DNA of 64,000 nt from Panagrolaimus kolymaensis (taxonomy: Eukaryota > Nematoda > Chromadorea > Rhabditida > Panagrolaimidae). The notes below the pieces were generated by a model. The model made no database searches. It saw only the letters and a list, made by a program, of their open reading frames with translations, and was not told the DNA's origin. The position numbers were made by a program, and so were the translations under genes. Positions within the stretch are counted from its first letter, which is position 1, and each line of letters opens with the position of its first letter. Shown piece after piece: positions 1 through 11,105 of this stretch. The DNA is taken from positions 992,001-1,056,000 of the forward strand of contig JAJQJQ010000036.1 of the NCBI GenBank assembly GCA_028622995.1. Reading direction: 5' to 3'.

Positions 1-1
1 T

Positions 2-686
2 CCTAATAAAATATGGATTAATGATTCTTTAAATGTTGGTCGAATATGTAAAATATCCGATATATTTCCTAATCTTTATCGATGCGATATAACTAATTTA
101 TTTTTATCAAACCAAAGATTAACTATTTCCGAATTTAATTATCTTATTTCTTGCAATACTCTAGAATCATTGGATTTTCACAAGACAATTGTGAAAGATA
201 ATGGAAATGGATCAATTGTGCCAATAGAAAAATTAATTGAAAAATGTTGCAATCTGCAAGAATTTATATATGGACACGATTTTGAAGGAGATGGACGTCA
301 TTCAATTACACGAAATTCAATTAAAAATATTTTTAATATTCCACATTTTTTGAATTTAAATAATTTTTTTATAAGAAATGTTCCAGAAATATTTGATTTT
401 GAAGAATTTTTGAACTCTTTCAAGGTTTGTATAATTTTTTTTTAAAAAATGGCTAATTTTTTCTTTTTTTTTCTAGGAACCCATTAAAATGGATATTTTC
501 TTTAAATATCCTGATAATATTTCGGCCAGGTACAGTGAACGTCTCAAAAACTACGTTGATAATATTATTGCAAAAGGATTAACAGAAAATTTTCCACCTG
601 ATTTTAATTATCCTGGAATGACTTATGAAGCTATAGAAGCTTTAAGAAAACTAAGAGAGGCTCATGAAGAACGATATAAACAATAG
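2..686 (+). CDS. F-box-like/leucine-rich family protein, 3' part (5' end outside window)
   Basis: Two exons are visible, 2-424 and 477-686, joined in phase 0 by a 52-bp intron (AAG|GTTTGT to TTCTAG). They encode the last 210 residues of a protein whose start lies before the window. The reading frame is open from base 2 and contains leucine/isoleucine/phenylalanine-rich units such as CDITNLFLSNQRLTISEF and SIKNIFNIPHFLNLNNFFI. These match the pattern in the paralogues downstream (cysteine, then L.L..Q.L...E, then a second F..L..F strand unit). The C-terminal exon is charged and probably helical (ends EAHEERYKQ). An AATAAA follows the stop within 15 bases. No F-box is visible because the 5' part is missing. 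Membership in the panagrolaimid F-box-like family is inferred from pattern, not from a search. Molecular role unknown; the family resembles substrate adaptors. Confidence 0.75.
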
Positions 687-1861
687 ATGACACAATAAAT
701 TTTTTTATTGCCTATTTTTCTTCTTCTTTTATTTGATATTTGAAATTCTGAAGGTTGTTATTATTTATTTGAAAAAAAGAAGGGAATGTTTTACTTTTCT
801 ATTGTTGACCATTATTTATGAGAAATAAACAAATTCACAACATAAATATATTTTGACTCTTAATCCCCAGCAACAACGTGGTGATTCCATATTAAAACAA
901 GATTCAAAAAGTTTATGGTTAAACCAATTTTAGCGATTTTCATAACATTCTATTTATTCTCTTCATGACCAAATGATTAAGGTCGTTGTTGCAATCTTGC
1001 ATTTATGCGTGAAGACTTTTCACGTTTAAAACTTATCTCAACAACTAAAAAAAATAAAGAAAACTTTTAGATTTGATAAAGAAAAGGAGCTTACAGCCCA
1101 CCTCTGCTCGATACAAGAAACACTTATACATAATTTTACCATGGGCAGGCACAATTTAATAGAACAGCTTCTTTGTTTCAATAACTTGTTGCTTTTTATC
1201 CATAAAAAATAAGGGTAGTTTTTTGTTGGTTGCAGTGAAAGGGAATCAAAAATGCATTTTTCAAGTTTTTTTAAAAATCGCAAACTATTTTTTTCTCATC
1301 TTAATGATGCTTCAAAAAACTAACAGTGATTTTAATACTTTTTATTGCGGCATTTTAGGAATTTTTATACAGCTTGGTTAATACTATTTTTAAAGCGGTA
1401 TGGTTAAAGTTTTCAAATACTTCAAAATTTCCAGAGAAAAACTAATTTTAAAAAACAATTTTGAGACCATTTTCAGATTAAATGAATTATTGCTAAATTA
1501 TATTCATCCTTATTCAACCACATTCAAACCCGATGGAATTTGTATTCGAATGTATTTAAAGCTGCTCTTAATAATGTTTTTCTAACATCCCCAAATCTTT
1601 AACCCTTTGTTTTTTCAAAAATGTGGAAAAATTTACTCACAAAAATAGTTAGAACCATCACAAGAAATTTTTCAAAAAAAAATTTGAAAGTTATTACCAA
1701 AGATTTTTGAATGAAGTCCGCCATTTCGCTTCGCTGCATGTCATTTTTGTCCCTAAACGCTCTTGACGCTAAAAAAATTAGCGTTGAAAGCGAAAGAAAG
1801 CCGCGAAATGACATTCATTCTCTGTCAAACGAAGCATTCTTCTTTTTTTATTGCCGTACAA
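687..1861. other. Intergenic region upstream of the truncated tandem copy
   Basis: No coding sequence that I would defend. It contains the poly(A) signal of the previous gene and AT-rich filler. At about 1759-1793 there is a dyad of the form CGCT..ACGCTAA / TTAGCGT..AGCG, and the words TGTCATTTTTG and GAAATGACATTC flank it as a looser inverted pair. This could be part of the promoter of the next gene or a small fold-back remnant. Confidence 0.5.
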
Positions 1862-2507
1862 ATGCAATCCTTCAAAGTTACAATCGAAATGAATCAAGAA
1901 GGAACAACAACAGGAAAACATGAAGATTGTGAAGATAAATTGGAAAATGCTGAATTGCGGTATCAATTAGAAAAGGTGTGTTCACTTTTAACTTTCTTTT
2001 GCCTAAACTAATTGCTTGATTTTAGGTTCATAAAGAAAAGGCTCTTCATCGATGCAAAGAATTAGAAAAATATGTCAAACAACTTGAAGCTCATATAAAG
2101 AAGACTTATGCAATGGAAGATGCTCAAGCCCAAAGGGTTTGTTTTTGTTCGATTTCTTTCTTCATTATAGGCTATGATTGTTTTTTAGATTTCAACATTG
2201 CAAAATCAATCTGCTGTGAAGGATGATATCATTGCTGAATTTCAAAGGAAGCAAGAAGAAGATGAGGATGAAAAAGAGACTCTTGAAAATCAATTCGCTG
2301 TAATTAAAATGAAATATGAAGATTTACTTAGAAATGTTGCTGAAGAAGACAAACCCATTAAATCTGAAGCTGTGGATGAAGAAAAGCCATTTGCTGGTGG
2401 ATTGCCTCGTGTTATTAAGAAACTTTCTTCCCAACATATTTCTAAAGATGCATGGCAAACAACTTTGGATGAAACGAAAAGGCCTCCTGAATCTTTGAAA
2501 GTTGAAG
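1862..2507 (+). CDS. Truncated tandem copy: coiled-coil N-terminal half of the family gene
   Basis: Exons 1862-1975, 2026-2136 and 2189-2507. They encode about 180 residues that parallel the first three exons of the gene at 2741-4184: the segment NAELRYQLEKVHKEKALHR, then ELEKYVKQLE, then AEFQRKQEEDEDEKETLENQ, and finally the linker to RVIKKLSSQHISKDAWQTTL. All of it is heptad-rich and highly charged, so a coiled coil is expected. The copy stops just where the leucine-rich core begins, ending in ESLKVEG with a normal donor (GTAAGT) at 2508. The acceptor at 2734-2735 leads in frame into the next copy's start codon. It may therefore be an independent truncated gene or the 5' half of one fused gene with the coiled-coil block repeated. 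Start at 1862 or 1889 is uncertain. Confidence 0.6.
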
Positions 2508-2740
2508 GTAAGTGTGAAATCAAAATGTGTGAAAATTTCCCTAGGTTGCGTTAAAATCTTTCGTTGAAACAAAGGCAGCGAGTTTCGAAAAGAATGGCAG
2601 TTTTCATCGTTTCAAATCTCTTTCATTTTTCTTCTGAAATTCAAGGACTTTTCTTTCCTTTGCTTTCTTTTATCGTTTTGTTTTGCTCGTTGCGTTTGTA
2701 AAAGGTTGCTTTAATAATCATTTTTTGTTTTTCAGATACC

Positions 2741-4184
2741 ATGAATGCTAATGTAAACGATCGTATTTCAATGAAATCTTCTGCTGCTCATAAATTACAA
2801 ACAATCAAAGCTAAAATTGAAATAAATGAAGGAACAGCAAGAAATCATGCAGAATGTGAACATGTATCCTCTGAGGATTGTGACGATAGACAGGAAAATG
2901 CTGAATTGCGGTATCAATTAGAAAAGGCATGTTCACTTTTAACTTTTGCCTAAATAATTTGTTTATTTTTAGGTTCACAACGACAAAGCTCTTCTTCGAT
3001 GGAAAGAATTGGAAAAGTATGTAAAGCAGCTTGAGACTCATATAAAGAAATCGTATGAAATTGAAGATGCTCAAATACAGAAGGTAAACTTTTGCTTGTT
3101 TGTTTCTAAGTTTGTTAGTAAAACTCATTGTTTTAGATTTCTACCTTGGGATTTCAATCTAGTGCAAAGGATCGAATCATCGCTGAATTTCAAAGGAAGC
3201 AAGAAGAAGATGATGAGGAAAAAGAAACTCTTGAAAGTCAACTTGCTGCAATGAAAAATGAGTATGAAAATCAATTACGAAATATGGCTGTAAGAAACAT
3301 AGCCTTTGACACTCAAGATGCTGATCGACGACCTTTTGGTAATGAAACGCTTCTAATTAAGAAACTTCAACTCGGTTCAAAAGATTCATGGAATGCAACT
3401 TTCGATGATGAAGAAGGACCTGTAAAACTATTCTTCAATGATTCGAATGATTTGGTTATCGACGATATTGTTTCTCAAGCGAGCTTGCTACTGGAGGGTG
3501 TTTTCACATTATATGATTCAAATCCATTCGAAGTCAAAGCTAAAGGTTATGGTAATGGCCGAAATGTTTCACATTTGCTTAAGAAAGTGCAATGCTGTAA
3601 TCTTACCGATTTATTTTTATATCATCAATGTTTATCATGGAAGGAGTATGAACGACTTGTTACATCTGGCACCGTCAAGAATCTGTACTTTCATTATGTT
3701 TATATCAAATATGAAAATGAAGTTCCTGTAGCTCTTGAAAATATCGTACAAAAAGTTCCAACCATTGAAAAATTGTAAGTTTTTCAATTCCTTCTCTTCT
3801 AAGTTTATCCTACCATATTTTAGCTATCTTGATATGTTTGATATAAGCTATACTCAATGTTGCGATGTTACAAAAGAAACTTTCCAAAAATTGAACAGAC
3901 TTCCATGCTTTGAAAATTTACGAGAGTTCAAATTATTTTACATTCGTTATGAGCATTTTGATGTTGAATCTTTTCTTGATTTTATGAATGTAAGTTTGCC
4001 TTTGATTTCTTGTGATTCATGATTCTTTAACTTGTTCAAATTTTAGAGACATCAAGATGCTCACTTTTCTATTTCATTTTCTCATGCCGCTTTATCTAAC
4101 AAAGAAAAGACTAAACTCAAAATGATGAAACAAATGCTTGAATCTTCTTCAACACCGAATCAACTTGAAGTTACGTATTATTAG
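2741..4184 (+). CDS. Coiled-coil/leucine-rich family protein (412 aa)
   Basis: Exons 2741-2926, 2973-3083, 3137-3774, 3824-3989 and 4047-4184 join without a frameshift to 412 residues. Residues about 50-150 are heptad-rich (AELRYQLEK, ELEKYVKQLETHIKK, AEFQRKQEEDDEEKETLES). Residues about 165-320 form the family core: IKKLQLGSKDSWNATF, then CNLTDLFLYHQCLSWKEYE, then SGTVKNLYFHYVYIK. The last two exons carry a FENLREFKLFYIRYEHFD strand unit and a short amphipathic tail. The first intron uses GC instead of GT (GAAAAG|GCATGT), deduced because the GC site preserves the conserved VHNDKALLRW junction while the nearby GT gives a stop. Neighbours on both sides are paralogues. The family looks like adaptor proteins, but no catalytic motif is present and I do not assign a function. 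Confidence 0.85.
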
Positions 4185-5011
4185 GATTTTTGATTTGTAT
4201 ATGTGTTTTCTTAATTTTGTTTTTATTTGTTTTTAATTTCTTAATAAATGTCTTATTACTGTATTCCATCATTAGCTTTCGTTTAGTAATCTTAGAAAAA
4301 TGCCTTCTAAAAGTTTGTTTTAAACGGGATAAAAAGTTTTGCACCTTTGTTAATTATGAGACACAGAAAAGTTAACGGCTGCTAGTGCATTAGTAGGTTG
4401 GCCATTTGCTGCATTTGCAAATGGTTTTGTTATCTTATATGTTCCCTTGTCTATGATTTCTAAACTACTGTAATTGATGACGTCCCATTAGTTGGAGGTT
4501 TGAAAGATGATTTTACCATTAGATTATTACGTTTTTGGATTTACAAAAAATTTTCTTCCATTACCAATATAGCAAATTTTAGGCTTCTGATTTATTATTC
4601 TAAAGAGATTGGTACGTTAAAAAGCTTTATGAATTTGTAAATTTTTACTTTTTAATTGAGTTCTCAAGTATTTTTAATATATATATTTATTAAGCTCATA
4701 AGCAAACAATAAAAATTAGTTTTATTAAAAATCTTGAAGTATCTTTATTTTTGTTAAATCATTTTTGAGAATGCTATTAACAACTCTTTGAAAATTCTCA
4801 AAATTCAAAACATAACAATTAAATGTATTCGTCGTCGCTGCAGGATAACAAAATTCTTGTGAACGCGGGAAATTTTGCCATCTGCAAAATTTTTTGTTTT
4901 GAAGTTAGTTTGAATTTTGTCATTCCTTATTTCTTTCAAGCTTTTTTGCATAATTTTTTATTTCGCAATATTTTTATTTGCAAGTACATACATATTTGGT
5001 TCCTGTTAATC
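4185..5011. other. Intergenic/promoter region
   Basis: AT-rich sequence with no supported gene. The reading frame of the next gene is open upstream to an ATG at 4823, but that extension is AT-rich, hydrophobic and without family similarity. I take the ATG at 5012 as the start because the basic, Ser/Thr-rich sequence beginning there looks coding. Confidence 0.45.
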
Positions 5012-6175
5012 ATGCCGAAAAGAGTTCATCGTAGATCATCTAAATCAACTCCTCAAACATCAACAATGGCTCGTAAAAGAATTTCTTCAACTTCATCAAA
5101 ATGCTGCAAAATTCGGAAGATTGACAATGGAAACTATTCTGATAAAGATTCTTATGTTGAGTTTCAAGATGAGGTAAAGTTATTTTGTTTATTCTGCAAT
5201 AAAACCATTTATGTATTTGCATGCTTTTTTTTTCAGACAGAAGTTAATCAACATGAAGCTAAAGAAGTATTTGCTACTATGGAAGAAATTCGTGCTTCTG
5301 ATGTGTCGATGCCTCTCGTAATCAAGAAACTATGTTATAAGAATGCTTGTCAAACACCTATTGGAAACTTATATGGTTATTCAACTTTGAATGAAGATGG
5401 AAAAGAAGAACCCTTTAAGATTACTGTAGTTAATGTCAACAAAGTGGCTATCGATGATGTCGTTTGTCGGAAAAAATTCGTGCTCGATGGTGTTCTCTCG
5501 CTATATGATGCAAATCCATTCAAAGAAGGAAAGCTTAATGGTGGTTATTGGAATGATCCACTTATTATTTCTCGCTTACTCAATAATGTTGAATCCTGTA
5601 ATGTTACTCATTTGTTCTTATCGGATCAAACACTCTCTTGGAAAGAATATAAGAAGCTGGTGGTTTCTGAAGAGGTTAAAAGCCTATATTTTGATACTGT
5701 TTATATCAGAGATAAAAATAAAGCTCATGTTCAACTCGTATCTATTCTTCGAAAGATAAAGAACATTAAGAAATTCGGATAGTAAGTTACTCTTTTTCTT
5801 CTTTTATTCTTTTCATTGTTCGTTTTTTAGCATAAATGATCAAATGTACGGTAATTCTTCTGCTGTTACAAATATAACCTTCAAAAAACTCAACAAACTT
5901 CCATGCTTTGAAAATCTCAAACTGTTCATATTAAAGTATATTCGTCATGATCATTTTGATGCTGGTAGTTTCCTTGATTTCATCGATGTAAGCTTTTATT
6001 TTATTGTGATATTTCATTCTTTAACTTGTTCATATTTCAGAGACATTCCGATGCTCACTTTATTATTTCCTTTGATTCTGATGGTTTATGTGAAGAACAA
6101 ATGTCTGAACTTGCAACAATGAAAGAAATGCTTGAATCTCGTGCAACAACTGATCAACTTGTTATTGAAGCTTAA
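5012..6175 (+). CDS. Family protein with basic N-terminus and leucine-rich core (332 aa)
   Basis: Exons 5012-5173, 5237-5781, 5831-5987 and 6041-6175 give 332 residues. The N-terminus is short, basic and Ser/Thr-rich (MPKRVHRRSSKSTPQTSTM, KCCKIRK) and could be a nuclear localisation signal. It replaces the coiled coil of the neighbours. The core follows: VIKKLCYKN, KFVLDGVLSLYDANPF, CNVTHLFLSDQTLSWKEYK, EVKSLYFDTVYIRDK, then FENLKLFILKYIRHDHFD and the terminal RHSDAHFIISF exon. The last two intron positions and phases are the same as in the genes at 2741 and 6617, so the genes share recent ancestry. An AATAAA follows at about 6270. No enzyme motif was seen. Confidence 0.85.
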
Positions 6176-6616
6176 TATTACATAAATATATTTCGTACTT
6201 TACTTTGTATATTATTTTTGTAATCATTATCATTTTATTGTTTTATGTACCTTGTTTGTATTGGTTTTGAAATAAAGCTTTTCTTACTGTAATCTCTTCG
6301 CTGATTTTCATTGCATGCAAATTTGGTTATCACCGCGCTTGTGAGAAATGCTAATATCTGTTGCAGCTGCCAGTTTTCATTTTTTTCTCTTACAAAGTTT
6401 TCTAATAGTTTTTGATTATCCTTTAAGAGGTGGTTTTCACAGCTTTCAAACGGAGCGCTCTTTTAGAGTTAGTTTTCTTTAGCTTTTTTTCATTTTAACA
6501 TTTTTCTTTCGCTTTGCGCGGTCGTTTTTTGTTGTTACATATTTTCGTGCTCTTTACTCGCACTCATTTCCACAAATCTAACAACTTACATTTTCAGAAT
6601 CATTTTCCATATAATC
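6176..6616. promoter_or_regulatory. Promoter and likely spliced-leader acceptor of the next family gene
   Basis: After the 3' end of the previous gene lies a T-rich stretch with pockets such as GCTTTGCGCGGTCG. A clean acceptor (TTACATTTTCAG) has its AG at 6596-6597, 19 nt before the ATG at 6617. There is no matching upstream donor or exon, so trans-splicing of a leader is the simplest reading. That is inference from nematode biology. Confidence 0.5.
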
Positions 6617-8094
6617 ATGAAAAACTTTGGACGTGATTCGGCTGCTGCTCGTGGAAATGTTCCTCTCGCATCTGATGTTCCTGAAACTCAACCATCAAGT
6701 GATATCTTGGCTTTTTGGAAATCCTATGATAAAACTCGCGATAATGTAAGTTTATTTCATGAATTTCAAACTAAAACAATATTAACCATTCACATTTAAG
6801 GTAGGATTGATCAAAGCTCAAGATGATCCAGAAACGATTCGAATGAAAACAGATATCATCCGTCTTTCAAGCAAAGTTGAAACATTGGAAATCGAAAATA
6901 ATGATCTGAAAGAAATCATTGAAAAGCAAAAGATTGGTCTGAACGATGCTTCCAGTTATGAAATAGCTCGATTGAAACAACTTATTGATGATATGGAATC
7001 AAAAAATAAAGCCCATCTTGATATGGTTGGTTTTCGTTTCTTTTCATTACCTTTTTACTTGTAGTATCTTTTGTTTGGATTTTAATCATTGCATGCTTTT
7101 TTTTTAGATTTCTGCCATGGATGAACAACAAATAGTGGACCAAAGTGCTCATGATGAAGAAACAAACGAGCTCAAGACTGAGAATGATAAACTGAAGCGA
7201 AAGATTGCTCAAATGGAACGAGATCTTATCGACTTGCCACCTGTTGTTATAAAGAAACTTTTCAAACTTAATTATGGAAACGATTGGGAAGCATGTTCAA
7301 CTATGGATGAAAATGAAATACCTTCAAAGCTCTCTATGGATCTAAATTCAAACAATTTAGTTATCAAGGGTTTCGTATCTTATAAGAAAGTGATACTCAA
7401 TGGCATGCTCTCTCAATATGAAGATGATCCGTTTAATAACAACAGTGATGGGTACTTTAGTGATGCACTTATTATATCTCATTTGCTCAAAAAAGTCCAT
7501 TCATGTAATCTTATTGACTTGTTCTTATGCTGTCAAAACTTATCATGGAAAGAATGTGAAATCCTTATTGCTTCAGGAACTATCAAAAACCTTTATTTTT
7601 ATCATGTTAGTATCAAAGATGGAAAAGCTGTCAATCTTCAACTTGAAAATATTATTAAACCATTACAGAATATCGAACGATTTATAATGTAAGTTACTTA
7701 TCGCTTTCCTTTTTTACTCTTTATAATCATGGTTGCTTTTTAGTCATCCAGATATGGCTGCTGGTGGATCTTGTGGTGTTAGCAAATCAACTTTCAAAAT
7801 CCTCAACAAACTTTCACCTTTTGAAAAGCTTAAAGAATTCAAGTTTTTTGGTCTTCGTCATGATCATCTTGATGCTTACTCTTTTATCGATTTTATGAAG
7901 GTATGTAATCTTTAACTTACTTATTTTCTTTATTTCATTTGTGTAAATTTCAGAAGCATCGAAACGCTCAATTTGCTGTCTCATTTTCTTCCATCGGTTT
8001 AACTGACGCTGCTAATCTTGAATTGGAAGCCATGATACAAATACTTGAATCTCGTGCACCTCACGACAAATTTGAAATTATAAATGAAGTTTAA
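6617..8094 (+). CDS. Coiled-coil/leucine-rich family protein (410 aa)
   Basis: Exons 6617-6745, 6801-7025, 7108-7688, 7744-7900 and 7954-8094 give 410 residues. Residues about 55-165 are two long heptad stretches (SKVETLEIENNDLKEIIEKQ; NELKTENDKLKRKIAQMERD), a strong coiled-coil prediction. The core follows: VVIKKLFKLNYGNDWEACST, KKVILNGMLSQYEDDPF, CNLIDLFLCCQNLSWKECE, SGTIKNLYFYHVSIKDG, then FEKLKEFKFFGLRHDHLDA and a final exon KHRNAQFAVSF. Gene structure matches the two upstream paralogues. It ends 436 bp from the convergent lectin gene, and AATAAA occurs at about 8163. Probable protein-protein interaction role via the coiled coil. Function unknown. Confidence 0.87.
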
Positions 8095-8529
8095 ATAATT
8101 TATGGTTTTGCCTTTTTTCACTCTTTTTTGTAACAATTTTTTGGATTCGCTTTTGATCAAACAATAAACTTCTTTTTATCACAACTTTTTCTTTTCTTTT
8201 GTTGCTTTTCTTTATTCCTTAAAGTATAATTAGCGAAATGGGCTGCCCTTTTCGATCATAATTGCATTAACTAAGTTAACATGGCTCAATTATAAGTAGT
8301 TCCACAAACTCTGAAGTTTACAAATTTATGAAAAAGGAGGCAGTAGAAATGTGGTTGAACAACTTTGTGCTTTTATAAATTTTAATGGCAAAAAGCTTGT
8401 TATGATACTTATCTATTGAATCAAAACGTGATACACTTAGTTTTACAAATTACAGCTTTATTAATATTAACATACATAAATACAAATAATTACATTAAAA
8501 CAGAAAATGGATAAACAAATAAATGTAAA
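8095..8529. other. Convergent 3' intergenic region
   Basis: It contains the AATAAA of the plus-strand family gene and, on the minus strand, AATAAA (TTTATT at about 8457) for the lectin gene. Nothing else is recognisable. Confidence 0.5.
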
Positions 8530-9914
8530 TTATGTTCGAACTTGATAAGCATTGGATTGATCAGCAAATCGTTGACAACCAGATGAAAGCAGTAATGAAC
8601 ATTCAACTGCAAAACCTTCTGATCGATGTTCCGCAGTTTTTCCGATTGGAAGTTTTTCACCAGTATCAAAATTTCTTCTTTGAGAAAGTAAATAAACGCA
8701 GCTTTGAACTACAGCATCATTACTCATTATCGATATTGTTCCATCAAGGGTATGAGTTTTTCGTTGATAACCAGTAACACCAACCCATATAACGGTATCT
8801 ACGCCATATCCAGAATCATGTGTTGATAACCCATAAACATAATTCTTCATAATCACTAAAACAAAACGCATTATTAAAGCTGTTGGTCTCAAAATTCATG
8901 CTTTTGAGCACTATCCATTATAATCTCCCTAGACAGATGATTTTTTATTTACAAAAGAAAAAAAGTTTTACCTCGAAAGTAGTCAGCTTCATCATAAGTT
9001 GTTGGAACAGCAAGGAATGATTTCTTTTCAGCACACTTTCTTTGGGAATCTTGCATAGTTCGTGTTGCAGGATCAACATGAAGACACATTCGAAGTTGAG
9101 GAATAAGATGCCATTTAACATTTGGATCATTATCAGGACATCGAAGTTTTGGCCATCTTGGAATTTCACATAATGCATAGGCTTCAGATTGGATTTGAAG
9201 ACCAGAAAATTTGCCAGTTTTTGGATTCAACGTTGCACTATATTCTCGACAAGTTCCATCTTGACCCTTTTGTTCACCATCTTCCCATTTCACATTAGCT
9301 GTAGATCTTTCAGTTCCTTTTCTACCGAACACTTTTTCCCTATAAACATAGACAGTAAAAGTTGTAATAAATAAAGATAAAGAGCATACCAAAATTCGAT
9401 GCCATAAAATGTGGTATCCATAATATTGTTAGAATCCAATCCAACGAAATCCCATTTAGATCCACCATAACCAATCCAAACTCGAGTATTTTCATCAACT
9501 TCAATATTTGGATCACGAATGATTTTGGAAAGTAAGAATTTCAGGCCATCATCATCTTTAGAAGTTGCAAGTCGTCCACCGTAATCATAAAAGCAGGTTC
9601 TTTTTGCTTCTTCATATTGTAATTTCTTTGGCAAAATAAATAGACAACTTCCTTCATAATACCCTGGTTCACAAAGATGGCGACGAAATCCTTCAATTGG
9701 AGGCCTAAAAAATAAACATGTAAAAATTTAGATAAATAAATAAATTAATGTGCAACTTACTGGTTTGCATAGTTATTATCATATTTAGGACAAGCATCCA
9801 AAGAGTTTGCAAGTACATGAGATAAACAAGTTGAAAACCTAAAAAGTGAACAAATTTAAATTTTTAAGAATAGAAAAAAACTTACAAAAACAAAGAAAGT
9901 AACAGCAAAGCCAT
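8530..9914 (-). CDS. Secreted protein with two C-type lectin-like domains (371 aa)
   Basis: Exons (in coding order) 9914-9886, 9838-9761, 9704-9390, 9339-8972 and 8855-8530 join cleanly to 371 residues. The protein starts with a signal peptide (MALLLLSLFLFSTCLS, followed by a Cys-containing mature N-terminus). Domain 1 (about 50-225) has the CTLD pattern: CLFILPKKLQYEEAKRTC, GGRLATSKDDD, RVWIGYGGSKWDF, TCREYSATL and YALCEIP. Domain 2 (about 240-355) has MCLHVDPATRTMQDSQRKC, SFLAVPTTYDEAD, VIWVGVTGY, CVYLL and FAVEC. Neither domain shows EPN/QPD plus WND calcium-sugar ligands, so classical carbohydrate binding is doubtful. Nematodes have large CTLD families expressed in gut and in response to microbes. 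That role here is inference. The tail after the second domain is short and Cys-containing. Confidence 0.88.
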
Positions 9915-10578
9915 TGAACAATCAAGCACACACGAAAAATGAAAAGTTTAACGAAGAAAGAAAAAAAAAAGAAAATCATGCACGCGAAAGAAATTTTTTT
10001 TTGAAAAATTTGCATTTTTTTTGTTGTTGCTAAAATTGAAAGCAAAACCTTTTATTGACACTCAAAACAAACAAATATTTTTTATAAAATTCTTTGTAAA
10101 AAATTTAATGCTTTTTGGTTCATAATTTTCTAGATGGAGTTAATAGAGCTATGAAACAAAAAAAGCGTGAAATTCGTGCAACATCTATCGGGTCAAATTG
10201 TAATCAATGGTTTTTAAAATTTAAAATGGTTCACCTTTTTTTGTATCCCTTTTTTTTATCCAAAGCAGGCAAAGGAGTGAGCTGCTGCAAACAAATATTT
10301 TATAAATAAAAATCGATGAACAAAAAATAAAAATAAGGTAATAATTGATTTTTATTGAATGAGAAAACTTTTTTTTTGCTAAAATCATAAATGAAAGATT
10401 TTCTCTAAAGCAATTTTCCCATTTCTTTAGGCCATTTATATTAATTCTTAAAAACAAAGTTGCTTTATAAAAATTAAAAACCAAACTTTTTTATTACATT
10501 TTTTTGCACAAAATTTTTTTGGACCAAACCAAAGTTTATTTATTTGTGTATTTATATAATTTAATATTTCCCTCCAAA
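9915..10578. other. Divergent intergenic region
   Basis: AT-rich with long A/T runs. It serves as upstream DNA for the lectin gene (minus) and for the pseudogene (plus). No ORF here has convincing codon use. Confidence 0.4.
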
Positions 10579-11105
10579 ATGCCTATTCTCAATAAAGAAA
10601 TCCTTATTGAAATTTTTATTGAATCCATTGATCTTTATGATGAAGATTCGATAATTAAATTTATGTTAGCTGGAAAGGAACCATTTAAAATAGGTGAAAA
10701 CCATTTTCATCAAATCACTGAGTTAAATATTTACGACAAATGGCTGGCAGCTAATATTAAATATTCGGTGAGCTAAAAATTAAAAATACATATTTAAGAA
10801 ATTTAATATTTTTTTAGCCCCAAAAAACTAAACCTTGTTGGTTAAATTATAATTTTCCATTTTTAAAATATATTTTTCCAATTAATCAATTAACAATTCG
10901 TTTATGACCCGATGATAAAAATATTGAAGAATATTTTGAAAAAATTTTGATTCAAGGAGGTATGTATTTTCCCCTGAAATTTAATTCTAGAATTAAAAAT
11001 ATTAATATTTTTTATTTAGATTTTCAAAACCTTAGCTTTAATGAATATTCAAATTTTTATGACAAGAAAAACATTCAATCTTTAAATGGAGGCGTTGTTG
11101 ATTGA
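10579..11105 (+). pseudogene. F-box-like/leucine-rich family pseudogene
   Basis: Exon-like segments 10579-10767, 10818-10959 and 11020-11105 are bordered by good splice sites. They read MPILNKEILIEIFIESIDL (F-box-like helix) ... then QNLSFNEYSNFYDKKNIQSL, which aligns with the QNLSWKECEILIASGTIKNL type unit of the intact paralogues. The second segment is broken by an in-frame TGA at 10905-10907. The similarity stops at 11105 with no LRR tail or terminal exons. It is therefore a decayed, 3'-truncated copy. No compensating splice option around the TGA was found. Confidence 0.6.

Noticed and set aside
1038..1283. Minus-strand open frame between the first two family genes
   Set aside because: No splice-consistent extension, no similarity to neighbours and poor codon pattern.
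4823..5011. Upstream in-frame extension of the family gene at 5012
   Set aside because: The extension is AT-rich and hydrophobic without family similarity. The downstream ATG begins coding-like sequence.
10905..10907. In-frame TGA as possible selenocysteine or recoding
   Set aside because: The family has no conserved Cys/Sec at this position and the copy is truncated. Decay is simpler.
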